Below, piece by piece: positions 1 to 10,800 of a DNA stretch of 64,000 nucleotides. The translations under genes and the position numbers were made by a program. Numbering within the stretch: position 1 is the stretch's first letter; each line of letters starts with the position of its first letter. Source of the stretch: Nereocystis luetkeana (taxonomy: Eukaryota; Sar; Phaeophyceae; Laminariales; Laminariaceae); the NCBI GenBank assembly GCA_031213475.1, contig JARUPZ010000007.1, positions 2,315,457 to 2,379,456 on the forward strand, read 5' to 3'. Under the pieces are notes generated by a model. The model ran no database searches. It was not told where the DNA came from and was given only the letters and a program-made list of their open reading frames with translations.

Positions 1-997
1 ATGGGCGTTGTTGGTGAACGTGGTGGGCGGGTAATGGAGGTCGGTGGTGGGGTAGTTGTGTGTTGTCGGAGCGGGGGCGGTGGTGGTGTTGATGGCGTTG
101 GTGAAGGCGGTGGTGGTGTTGGTGGTGTTGATGGCGTTGGTGAAGGTGCTATTGGTGTCGATGTCGGTGTCGGAGTTAGCGGCGTTGGTGTTGGGTGTTG
201 TGATGTTGGTGGTTGTTGTGTCGGGGTAGGGCGGAGGTGGTGGTGGCAGTGGTGGTGGTGGTGGTGGTGATGGTGATGTTGGTTTTGGTGTTGGTGGAGG
301 CGGTGGAGGCGGTGTGGAGGCGGTGGTGGCAGTGGTGGTGTTGGTGGTGGTGGTGGTGGTGGCTGTGGTGTCGCGGTAGGGTGGAGGTGGTGTTGGTAGT
401 GGTGGGGATGGTGTTGACTCCGTTGTTGGTGCTGGTGGAGGCGGTGGAGGCGGTGGAGGCGGTGTTGGTGGTGTTAGCGGTGGAGGGAGGTGGCTGTTAT
501 GAGGCTTAGATTGGGTAGGCGATTGGTTACCCTGTTACCTTTAGCCCAACGGACTATGACTATTAAGACCCCGCACAAATGGCGACGACGGCAGAACATG
601 GGTCGTTGGCCGTGAGTTCGAATGTCACGCCCACCATGAAATCGCTTTTTAAAGAAAAGTGAGTATCCTCATGTCAAAAATCTGAAAAACGCTGGATCCT
701 CAGAAAATGGAACCGCGTGTGGTGGCGCGTCGACCCGTAAAATCCGGTCCGTTCCAGGGGGGGAGAGTGTTATGAGGCTTAGATTGGGTAGGCGATTGGT
801 TAACTGTTTACCTCTAGCCCAACGGGCTAAGACCTTCATAAATAACATTGCGGGGCTGGTGTTGGCGCTGGTGTTGGGGATGCTGTCATCGTCAATGCTG
901 TTGTGGTTGTGGGTATCGTTGTTGGTGGTGATGGTGATGATTTCGATATTGTCAATTTTTGTTGTGTGTTAGTGATGTTAGTGCTTGTTGCTGCTGC

Positions 998-1032
<35 letters not shown>

Positions 1033-1035
1033 TTC
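1..1035. repeat. GGT-rich tandem repeat, in two blocks
   Basis: GGTGGT/GTTGGTG repeats at 1-485 and about 853-1035 surround the SINE-like unit at 496-836. The second block ends in (CTG)n. Long open frames here are repeat artefacts. I see no exon of the TLDc gene before 1218. Confidence 0.85.
496..836 (+). repeat. SINE-like unit with tRNA-type A and B boxes
   Basis: A segment of about 65 bp starting GTTATGAGGCTTAGATTGGG occurs at 496 and again at 769 (273-bp offset). TAGCCCAACGG at about 542 fits a pol III A box, and GAGTTCGAATGTCAC with CGCCCACCA at about 611-630 resembles a tRNA T-arm and 3' end with one broken stem pair. The second copy keeps only the A-box part. Read as a tRNA-derived SINE or tRNA relic. 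Confidence 0.35.
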
Positions 1036-1217
1036 TTCTATTTTTTGGCCGGAGCGCCCCTCCCCCGCCCCGTTCCCTCCACTTCCCGCCTCCCCACCCG
1101 CCCCCTCATTCGCCAGTTTCGCCCTCTCTAACGCACCTACAACTCACCTGATGGATGCGGCGGCGTGACCTGTTTTCGTATGATCTGTTAATCGTGTCCG
1201 TCGGCCACCGACGGCAG

Positions 1218-1368
1218 AATTCCGAAACATCAAGATGGTGTACGACTCGAAGCGAAACGGCTGGAAACCTTCGGCGTTTCATAAGGGGGTGGACTTCAAG
1301 GGCCCCGGGATTGTGATCGCCAAAACTAAGGGAGGGGCTGTCGTTGGAGGGTGAGCGAGCGGGCGAGA

Positions 1369-1404
<36 letters not shown>

Positions 1405-4400
1405 AACGGGGAAGGGGAGAGGGTGGGGGGGTGGAGGGGGAGGGAGGCGGTGGAGGCGGGGGGGGGGGGTGCACTCATGTCATGCGTTACCGTAGTCGTA
1501 TGACCATAGACCCTCGCATCCCTCCAATGCCGCGATGGAGCACGTCGGGTTTTCACCGACCAGGCAAGACATTGTCTGCACCAAAGGAGGAGAGGGAGGG
1601 GAGGAGGGTGCGGTCGAGTGGGTGGGGGAAGTGCCACTTTCATATGCATATGTCTATATTGTTCGCTTAGGGTCCAAACAGGAGCTGGCTGTGCTTACCT
1701 GTTTCTAGCTTGCCTTCGCTCGCTCGTCAGTATATCTATGTACCATGATGCGCAAGCTGTAAAAAAAAATGTTTTTTTTTTTGCTTTTTTTTTTCTGAAC
1801 GAACGCGAGATACTTGGTTTCAACCAGTTAACCCTTTTAGAACCGCAGTCTCGCTTTGGGGACAAACCACTCAAATTTCAAGTAGTTTGTCCCCAAAACG
1901 GGACTGCGGTTCTAAAGGGGTTACCGTTGCTGCTCCCCAAAAATAACGGCTCGAGCTCGGGTGGGGTCCTTGGGTGAATATGAAGGTGGGGAGACGGGAG
2001 GGGGGAGAACCAGATGGCGAGCGATGTACAGGCTAGTTTTGGATGAGACGACGCTGGGATGTGTTTTTGGGCATCGACGCGTATACATAATAGCGAGAAT
2101 TCCCCAAAGTTTGACATTTTTTGTCTTTTCAAACTATCGATGTATGGTTAGGTGATTCCGCCAGTCGACTACTGTGCGAAGTAGGCTAAAAGTTTTTAGT
2201 AGTACTGCGGGGTTTTTTTAACGCCTAAACGTCTGTCTTTTTTTTTCGTTTTTATATATTTTTTATATTTTTCTCCTTCCCAGCACTTGCTTGCTTTACC
2301 CATGAATTTGCGACTGTTTTTCTTTTCCGTCTTGCCCTGTCTCACAGTCTGTGACCGCTGCATCAGAAGTGTCTCTCTAGGATAAGGAATCGGGACGGAC
2401 GCTGGGTGTACTGATGAATGTGCAGCTGGGTAGAAAGGACGATATAATGAAGACAACACACACACATTTATTGGGTTCGCCCCTCTTTTTCCCTCTGTCT
2501 TATTAATACTACGGGGGACCATAGTTAATAGGACCAAATATTGTTAGTAAAAATGGTTACATGTATAGGATTTTATGTATACCATAGGTCCTATTAACTA
2601 TGGCCCCCCGTAATAGCGGTGACTCAGACCCGGGGTCAAAAAGCAGGTTCTTATCCCCCCTCCCCTCCCCACTACGGCAACAACGAATTAGATGGAGACA
2701 ATTTCGTCAGGCCACTTCCCCCCCCCCCCCCCCCCCCCCCCCGCTCCCCCTTCAACCAATGGCAAAAAAAGAAACCGCAACAACAGCAATAGCAGCAACC
2801 CATAACGACGGCAAATAACAACCGCGTGAAAGCGTAACAATCGTACGAGTGAAACGCGAAACAAAACCGCACGAATCGCGAAAAATACAAAGCGCTCTAT
2901 GCTATGCACCCGCGATAACCGAAACGACCGCAAGGTACAACCCCAAGGGCTGGGTGGGGTACGGGGAGTACCGGCCGGGGCTGTCGGCGTTCTTGTTCAC
3001 CTGGAGAGACGGGGATACCTCCAAGAGAGCGGTCAAGCTCAGGAAGGTGAGTGAGGAATGGGGTGGGTGGGGACGCGGGGGGGGGGGTGGAGGGGGTAGG
3101 GGGGGGAAGGGGGGGGGGGAGGGGGGGGGGAGGGGTAGAGCGTGGTCGGGGGGGAAGAGGGGGGCGTGGGGAGGTCGTGGAAGATTAGGGGGGGGGGGAG
3201 GAGGGGGGGGGGGGGAGGGGGGATGATGCGGTTTGGCATGCATCTCGCGTTGTATGCCACATTATTTTTTACAGTAGTGCATTCCATGCCTGGTAGAAAC
3301 TCCCATATATTGAAGAAAAATCCCATCCTTATACAGTGGTGTAAACTCCCAAACACAGTCGAAGTGATATTGTTTTTTTTTTTTCCAGCATTATCAGGTG
3401 GCGGTTTTAGAGTCGGGACTAGGGGGGGGTGAGTCAAGTCTCCCGCAGCAGGCTGCACCTCACAAGGAGACTGACTGACTCCACGCGCAGGCCAACGCGG
3501 TACGAGGGGCTGACTGCAGTAGTGAGCGCTACAAATGCTGTTGTTGAACTAACGATACTGTTCGTGCTAGAGAACGGTATGGTTGAGTCGATTCTTTGGA
3601 GACTTGCTACAGTAGTATGAAAAGTCGAGTTAATAGGTTAAGTAAGGGCGCATTACTCTGGACGAAAATATAAGGGGCATCTAACCCTTTTAGGACCGCA
3701 GTCCCGTTTTGGGGACAAACTATTGCGGGGGACCATAGTTGACAGGACCTACCTGGTATGGTATACATAAAAACCTACATATTTCACCATGTTTACTATT
3801 AATAACAGTGTTTGGTCCGTTATACTATGGTCCCCCGTATTACTTGGAAATTGAGGGGTTTGTCCCCAAAACGGGACTGCGGTTCTAAAAGGTTCAAATA
3901 CGAATATGTAGTGCAGCTACGCTAGCTAGCGCCTTGTCACTTTAATCTGGCGATCAACGACCCGTCGTGCGAATGCAGAGGAACGTGTATAGAGACAGGC
4001 TATTGCAGTGTAGAAGGAACGAGATATGTATATACGTAGGCGCGGATTGACAGCCAGAAGAGTTTCGCTATTATTGGAGACTCTTCTGTTCAGCGCTTTT
4101 GTTCGTCTAGTTTCACCACGCCGGGATCTGTACGCAACGAACACTCTTCCATCTTCTTGTGTCCTTTTGACCCGGACCGCTGCCTCTTCTCTATCCGAAC
4201 CACCTTGTAAGTTCTGAAGGCCGCCCCTTTCAGTGTCTTAACGGAGAAGACTATTATGTACAGCAACGTTCCTTTCCTTCCACACAATAGAAAAAACTGT
4301 ACCCACAGTTTTTAAGCCTCGACACAATCATTTGGAGTACCTACCCCGAGCCCTGCCGGCTAGAAAAGCAGAAGCAAGTAGCGCCCATACTAGCGGTGGC

Positions 4401-6378
4401 AGCAGCAGCAACACTAGTCGTGGCAGCGGCAAAAACAACAACAAAAACACTTACAGCAGCGCTTGCCCCGCCCGCCTCCATCTCTGCCTTTCCCAAAGCC
4501 AAAACCAAGAGTAAATTTTCCTCCACATCTTACTCTTGCGGTGCCCCACCTCCCCCCCCCCCCCGTCCACCGCCGGCAGATTGGGGGCGCGGGACTAGCG
4601 GTGTGGGACAAGCCCGAGTGTGGCCCGCTGTTCGGCTCTGACGGATTCGGAGTGGGGATGCAGAAGGGATCGGAGCGGCTGGGGAGGAGCAAGCTTGGCA
4701 GGTAACGGCAGCGGTCCCGGTAGCGGTAACGATAGCAGCAACGGTATCGGTGGCGGTAATGGTGGCGGTACCGGTGGCGGTAACGGTGGCGGTAACGGTA
4801 ACAGTGGCGGTAACTGTGGCGGTAACGGTGAAGGTGACTGTGGCGGTAACCGTGGTGGCAACTATGGAGGTGATGGTGGCGGTAACGGTGGTGGTAACGG
4901 TATCGGTGGCGGTAAGGGTGGAGGTATCGGTAGTGGTGACGGTAACGGCGGCGGTAATTTGACGGTAACGGGAATGGCGGTGGTAACGATAGCGGCAACG
5001 GTTACGGTGGCGGTAACGGTAACGGTCCTAGTGGTGGTAACGGTGGCGGTAACGGTGGAGGTATCGGTGGAGGTAACGGTGGCGGTAACGGTGGAGTTAA
5101 CGGTGGAGGTGACGGTAGCGGTAACGATGGTGGAAACGATAACGGTCACGGGAATGACGGCGGTGACGATGGCGGCAAAGGTATCGGTAGCGGTAAACGG
5201 TACGGTGGCGGTAACTGTAACGGTAACGTTCCTAGTGGCAGTAACGGTGGCGATAACGGTGGAGGTATCGGTGGCGGTAACGTTGGCGTCAACGTTGGCG
5301 GTAACGGTGGAGGTGACGGTAGTGGTAACGTTGGCGGTAACGGTGGTGGTAACGGTAACGGTGGGGGTAATTTGACGACAACGGAAATGGTGGCGGTAAC
5401 GATAGCGGCAAAGGTGTCGGTGGCGGTAAACGGTTACGGTGGCGGTACCGGTAACGGTAACGGTAACGGTAACGGTCCGAGTGGTGGCAACGGTGGCGGT
5501 AACGGTGACTGTAACGTTGGCGGTAATGGTGTAGGTAACGGTAAAGGTACCGGTGGCGGTAACGGCGACGGTGGCGGTAACGGTGACGGCAACGGCAACG
5601 AGAGTCACGGCGTAGGGAAAACGGGGTGGGAAAGGACGAACGTGAGGGGATGGAGGCGGGAAAGGAACGAACGACAGCAGGATTGAAGGGAGGCAAGACA
5701 GGCAAGGAAGGCATGGCAAAGCGGGAAAGAAGGAAGGAAAGGAAGCAGGAAGGGGCGAAGGAAAGGAAGGAGGAACTGGGGCAGAGGGGCTGTCGCGAGC
5801 GAGGGATATGATCGGCGGCTGTGGCAGCGTTGGTGGCGGTGGCGGCGACGGCGTGTAGACGCTGGCCTTCTTCGTCCGAACTCTGATAAACGGCGTACCT
5901 GGTATAGAAGTGTACGGACGATGTCCCCTTGAAATCTCCCGATCTCACACCTACAACCGTTTCCCCCATTGCAACCGTTACCCCCAGCTTGGAATCACAG
6001 AGCCGAAATGTTACTTTTGCCGATTTTTTTTTGCAGTGTCAATGGGTAATGTCCGGTTTCGGCATATTTTTTCCGTCACCTCCCCCGCCCCCCCCCCCCT
6101 CCGTCTCGAAAGGGATGTATGGTCAATGTTCAATTGGCTAAGGCAAGCAACTAATGACTACCCCCCCCCCCTCCTCTGCCCCCCCCCCCCCCATCCTGCC
6201 CTTCCTATATCGCAACAAAAGCTATTACGAACGCCTACCTGGAGGGGCCAACAGCATTTTCTCCCCGTACGACGACGGCGGCCTGGCGCAGATTGTGGAG
6301 CTCAAGGCGTACGTAGGCGTTTACGCAAAGGGGGAGATCATTCCCTTTGACGACGCCATCCCTTTCTCCCTCAGCTGA
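1218..6378 (+). CDS. TLDc-domain protein, 3' part of gene (four exons)
   Basis: Exons 1218-1350, 2935-3046, 4580-4701 and 6222-6378 join in phase to give 173 aa ending in TGA. Borders: cag|AA, GG|gtgagc, aag|G, AAG|gtgagt, cag|ATT, AG|gtaacg, aag|C. The whole stretch reads as a TLDc domain: FHKGVDFKGPGIVIAKTKGG, then GGYNPKGW and FLFTWRDGD, then a GAGLAVWD...GPLFGSDGFG segment, then the family-typical end VYVGVYA-like plus IPFDDAIPFSLS. TLDc proteins (TLDC1/OXR1/NCOA7 type) are linked to oxidative-stress protection and V-ATPase binding; that role is family knowledge, not shown here. The first visible exon starts in phase 2, so at least one 5' exon is missing, and I saw none in 1-1217. Introns 2 and 3 carry G-rich sequence after the donor and C runs before the acceptor. 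No other family explains all four exons. Confidence 0.92.
1457..1583 (-). mobile_element. poly-C SINE-like element, family B
   Basis: The minus strand reads GGATGCGAGGGTCTATGGTC, then ATACGACTACGG, ending in a C run. TLDc intron 1. Confidence 0.72.
1828..1923. mobile_element. MITE-2 copy 1
   Basis: About 95-bp near-palindrome TTAACCCTTTTAGAACCGCA ... inverted. The arms share CGGGACTGCGGTTCTAAA. TLDc intron 1. Confidence 0.88.
2509..2613. mobile_element. MITE-1 copy 1
   Basis: About 105-bp hairpin with terminal inverted repeats ACGGGGGACCATAGTTAA-like and GGYCCCCCGTAA, flanked by TA. It is in TLDc intron 1. The core AATATTGTTAGTAAAAATGG is shared by all copies. Confidence 0.9.
3682..3894. 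mobile_element. MITE-2 copy 2, split by a MITE-1
   Basis: Left half 3682-3722, right half 3843-3894, with MITE-1 copy 2 between. Both arms are otherwise well kept. Confidence 0.9.
3723..3840. mobile_element. MITE-1 copy 2, inserted in a MITE-2 copy
   Basis: Flanked by TA (3721-3722 and 3841-3842). It splits a MITE-2 copy whose intact relatives read GACAAACTACTTG at this point, proving the TA duplication. It carries an extra CCTGGTA at 3752-3758. Confidence 0.93.
4702..5605 (+). repeat. GGTAAC minisatellite at the TLDc intron 3 donor
   Basis: About 900 bp of GGTAAC alternating with GGTGGC-like hexamers. It begins at the exon 3 donor (AG|GTAACGG), so every unit resembles the true 5' splice site. 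Purine-rich GGAAAGG sequence follows to about 5790. Confidence 0.92.
6102..6193 (+). mobile_element. poly-C SINE-like element, family A (3' part)
   Basis: CGTCTCGAAAGGGATG...AAGGCAAGCAAC followed by C runs to 6192. It lies 29 bp upstream of the last TLDc exon. Confidence 0.75.
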
Positions 6379-7061
6379 TGGAATGGAATCGCCATAGATT
6401 CTCACCATGTGACTGGAATGGCTGATTGACTTGACTCTACGTATGCATGCAGCTCAACGTATTCTGGAGAAAATAACCCACATATTCGGACTCGACTGGT
6501 TTGGTCGACTGGAACTTTACATGTGTCTTGACGCAGCAGACTGAAGAAGCGAAAGGAACTAATTTCCTCATTCGCAACGGCTTGGTTGGTTGATCGGTTG
6601 TTTTTGATTGGTGGACCGGTTAGTGGGTTGGTTCGTTGGGGTTTCCCATATTTTCGCGTGCTCACTTTTTCTTCGTTAACTTGCCTTTACGTTATAGGGG
6701 TAGGAGGGGATGGCAAGAACCCGAAAGCGAAACGCGGGCGTATCGCGGCAGAAACGGGCGGACGGATTTATTTAAAAAAATTACAACTTTTGCTGAAGAA
6801 CTACCTACTGTAAACGAACAAAACTAAAAATCGAGAGATCGAAAAGAAAGCAAAAGTGGAATGTTCTTCCGCGCCTCCATTGACCATTGGAGGTAAAAGG
6901 AATTGATTTGCCTTAGACCTCCTGGCCCGAAGCAGCCGGGGGGCTCGCCCTGGGCACGACACCCCCACGCTGGAGTGTCTACTTAGCGCGGCAGAGATCC
7001 CGGCCGTAAAGGCTACAAACGCCGAAATTACAGTAGAGCGGTTGACCTTCTTGTGTATGTG

Positions 7062-7164
7062 TTGACCCTCTTCGGAGGCTGAAAGTCCCGTTTGGGGAAA
7101 AATTGCATATAATTTGACTGGTTTGTCCCCCGAAACGGGACTGCGACTGGCCTTAAAAGGGTGA
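7062..7164. mobile_element. MITE-2 copy 3 (degraded)
   Basis: The right arm is clear (GTTTGTCCCCCGAAACGGGA) and the left arm is eroded. Confidence 0.75.
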
Positions 7165-7698
7165 ATTATGTTGGGCGGGGCGGGTGAGATGGTCAGAACA
7201 GTCCCTAAAAAGCCTTGGTGCGTGTTTTTACGTTCTAAGTCGCGCTGAAACAGAAAAAAATGAATCGGCGTGGCAGATTGTCGAAGTGATAATTTTCTGG
7301 GAATTTTCGACGCAGATTGTCGAAATTTTGATGTGAAATGAGAAATTTCTGGGAATTTCCGACGTTACGTACCTGTGATGTATGTTTCTCTAAACGACCA
7401 CCGATGGAAGGGCAGGCATCTGGAGGGAACAACAGGAGAAGAAGCGGAGGAAAGGGCAGCGTCGTCCGCTTGTCTTCAACTCAACGCGCAGCTGTTACGA
7501 GAAATGTAGCTGATAAGTAAGAGGCGTACAAGTGGACGGCGCAACACCGCTGCTGTTGATAGTCGAGGGTCACCACGTACAGTTTTGTAGTGGTTTGTAT
7601 GCCTGGGCTGGGCGGGTGGGATGGTCACAAGTGCCCGTCGAAAAGCCTCCATGCCTTTTAGCTTGTGGTGTAGTTGCGCTGAAAAGAGGGTGCCTCTA

Positions 7699-7803
7699 TT
7701 ACGGGGGACCATAGTTAACAGGGCCTATGGTACACATAAAAACCAATATGTTTAACCATTTTTACCAACAATGTTTGGTCCTGTTAACTATGGCCCCCCG
7801 TAA
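7699..7803. mobile_element. MITE-1 copy 3
   Basis: Intact inverted repeats, preceded by TA. Intergenic, between TLDc and POR. Confidence 0.9.
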
Positions 7804-8235
7804 CCCGTCACAACACAACTAATTGCAAGGCGCGTACCGTACTGCCATGCGGAGTAGGTTAATCAATCTGGGAGATGGGATCTTTAGGGGTGTTTTTTTA
7901 CTTGAATTTGTTGCGTAGCCCGGTCTTCGCTTCGGAATCGTCGTCCGCGATTGAGAAATTTCCTGGTTTCGATGCAAAACGCGGCGCAGCCGCGTTTACG
8001 GGCAAATTTGAGCCCGTTTTGGTTGCGGGTTGGGGTCAGGGTTAAGGTTAGAGTCAGGGGTTGGGTTGGGTCTTCGCCCGTACCTTGATCCCAACAGGAA
8101 CCAAAACACCTGAACAGCCTACCAACCTAAAGATCCTTTCTCCCAGATGGTAATGGGACCTCGCCATGCGACCCCGGATCTCAGCCACGCCTGTCGCATC
8201 AAAAGGGGAGGGCGAGCGAGAAAGGCATATACTTC

Positions 8236-8270
<35 letters not shown>
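8236..8270. repeat. (TA)n microsatellite
   Basis: About 17 TA units, intergenic. Confidence 0.95.
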
Positions 8271-8274
<4 letters not shown>

Positions 8275-8496
8275 GCAGATGAAGACGGGAGACAAAAAAG
8301 ACGCTGTTCTTCTTTCTTCTCATTGGTTGAAGGTTCCTTCCATCAGCCCGACCCAATCAACACTACCACGACAGTGAGAAAATACCAGTAAAATGAACGA
8401 GTACGGCGGCACATCGTATGAAGAAAAGAAAAGAAAAAAAAAAATGAGAACGAAAAAAACGAAAACGAAGGGGGGGCCACATGGCGAACAGAGCCT

Positions 8497-8538
<42 letters not shown>

Positions 8539-9379
8539 CGGCCCCATCTCCACCTATACTGGAAAGTTCCTGGAAAATTCCCTGGAAAATTCCTGGAAAA
8601 TCACGTCGTGAATTTCCAGTGGAAAAGGGAGAACTGGTGAGGAGAACGGAGAAAAAAAACGATCTCCCGTCAAATATATTAACACGTTATAAGTACCAAC
8701 TGTTATAACTCCCGACACTTGGTCCAAAAACTCGCAAGAGGCGGGCGGCGTCCCCTTCCCCTTCCCCTCCCCCCCCCCCCCCCCCCGTCCGTCTTCCCTA
8801 TAACCCTACCGCGCGTTTCCATTTTCCAAATGGTCTGTCTCTGTCCGTCGTTGCCTGTCCCCCTTATCGTCAGGGAAGCCACACGCAGATTCAGTGTAAG
8901 GCTACCCGGTGGAGCTGGGCTCGCACATATTCAGCGCAAAGCTGATTGGCTAAAAGAAGACCCGCGCAGATAAAACGCGCAAGATGACCTGAATCGGTGG
9001 AGGGAGGGAGGGAGGGAGGGGGGGCACGATATCGTGGGGGAGATAACGGGTAAAAGAAAAGGGTTTCCTTTCCTCTCCCCTCCATCACATACCCGCTTCC
9101 CTCGCACAAAAATAAACAAAAACGCCCATAACAATAAAAAAACAAGACAAGGAACGGCAAGATACTAGAACTAACCCACACAAACGGTTCGCGAGCGTGA
9201 TAGCTTGTCATGTGCATGGACGTTACCCCCCCCCCCCCACCCCCCCACCCCCCCCCCCCGCGCTCGCCTCTTTCCCGACACGGCACAAAAACAGCCTCTT
9301 CCCTTCCCCTCCTCCCGCGCTGCCTCATCGTTGGAAATCCGACATGGTCCGTTCCGGCATGGTAAGAGGGCAAGGGTCT

Positions 9380-9411
9380 AAGGTCATGCGACTACGGCCA
9401 GGCTGGCAATG
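9380..9411 (+). mobile_element. family B fragment
   Basis: Only GGTCATGCGACTACGGCCA (one mismatch to the family) is recognisable. Confidence 0.4.
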
Positions 9412-9751
9412 AGAAAATCCTCCCCCCCTTCCGCGCGCGGTGACCAGCTAAATGCTTCTACAACAATTCTTCACTGTTTTTTTTCACGTTTTCGTGTTTT
9501 TTTTTTTTCCCCTCCTCTCGTTCCCCAGCCCAAGTTGAGGACAGTCTCATCCACCCCACCCATCGGCGTCATCTTTGTCCGACCATCCATCATCACCACC
9601 ATCACTAGCATCATCCCCACAATGGTACCCGATGCCGGATCACCGACGATAAAAATCCCAGATCACCTTCCATGACTGCCGCCATCATCACCCCCCCCGA
9701 TGCCAGACCAATTACCCCGACACTTCGGTGAGCGTAGTGCACCAGAGCTAT

Positions 9752-9852
9752 TTAACCCTTTTAGGACCCCAGTCCCGTTTTGAGGGACAAATCACTTGGA
9801 ATTAGACTGGTTTGCCCCCAAATCGGGACGGAGGTACTATAAAGGGCTTAAC
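9752..9852. mobile_element. MITE-2 copy 4
   Basis: TTAA at both ends. Adjoins the 66-bp tandem repeat. Confidence 0.85.
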
Positions 9853-10050
9853 CTACCCGAGGGGTTCGGTACGGCCTAAATTCCATACCGAACGGCTCGG
9901 TATCGGGGCGCTACTCAACCTACCCAAGTGGTTTGGAACGGCCTAAATTTCCTACCGATCGCTCGGTATCGGGGCGCTACTCAACCTACCCAAGTGGTTC
10001 GGCACGGCCTCAATTTCCTACCGAACGCTCGGGGAAGGTTCGGTACGAAC
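9850..10050. repeat. 66-bp tandem repeat, three copies
   Basis: Units start AACCTACCC at 9850, 9917 and 9983 and contain GGTTCGG..ACGGCCT..CTCGGTATCGGGGCG. Confidence 0.9.
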
Positions 10051-10800
10051 TCGAGACCAGTACCCGACTGTTCGGCAAGTTCGGTACGGCCTCAATACTG
10101 GTATAAACCCGAAGTCTCCCCACCAATATCGGCCTCGTGATCATCACCACCATTGCCACCAGAATCGCAGATAACCAGCTGCCCACCCACGACACGTTAT
10201 CCTCATGACCATCCACATTCTCGCCCTATTCACCGCCGAATCGTAGACCGATAGCTCTACATCAAGGCCGGCCCGATTTCGCCCCGTCAGCGCACATCCC
10301 CACCACCTCCGCAACCTCAAGACGGGCCGGCCAGATGACGCGACTGATTGAGTTGAGTGAATGAATGATGGCCCAGATGGCATATCTTCCGCAGCCCCTT
10401 CCGGCCGCCAGGCTTTTTTTTTTTGCGCTATTTTGGCGCTTCGCGCGCGAACGTAGTAGGGCTTCTGTGGCCGGATCACTCAGGCCAGACCCCCTACTCC
10501 GCCAAACCACCCACCGCTGCCACCCCCCACCATTTTCGTCGCCGGACTACAAACCAGCAAGAAGCCTCCCTGCCTCTCTACTCCCTCCCACCAGCTCGGA
10601 CTCAATCTACCAATCGCACGCCAACCGCTAGCCCCCCCCGCTCAGGCTAGAACAAACACACCAAACCACAGACAAAAAGCCTCCCTCCCTTGCGCCACCT
10701 CAGACCCAGTCCACCAATCAACGCCATCACCATCACCATCATCCTCGTCGTCATCCAATCGTCGCCGCTGGCCTCACATAAAACATGACCTCCGCCTCGA

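Larger units (their letters stand above)
6379..10800. other. intergenic region, TLDc to POR
   Basis: Both flanking genes end here (convergent). It holds MITE-2 copies 3 and 4, MITE-1 copy 3, a (TA)n tract, C runs at 8500-8535, 8770-8786 and 9227-9260, and the 66-bp tandem repeat. 10100-10800 is Pro/His-codon-like simple sequence (CACCAC, CATCAC). No supported gene. Confidence 0.7.

Noticed and set aside
4620-5719. Long frames on both strands over the GGTAAC repeats
   Set aside because: Repeat translations (GNGGGNGG, VTVTVAVT) caused by a 6-bp unit without stops. The stretch lies within an intron of the TLDc gene.
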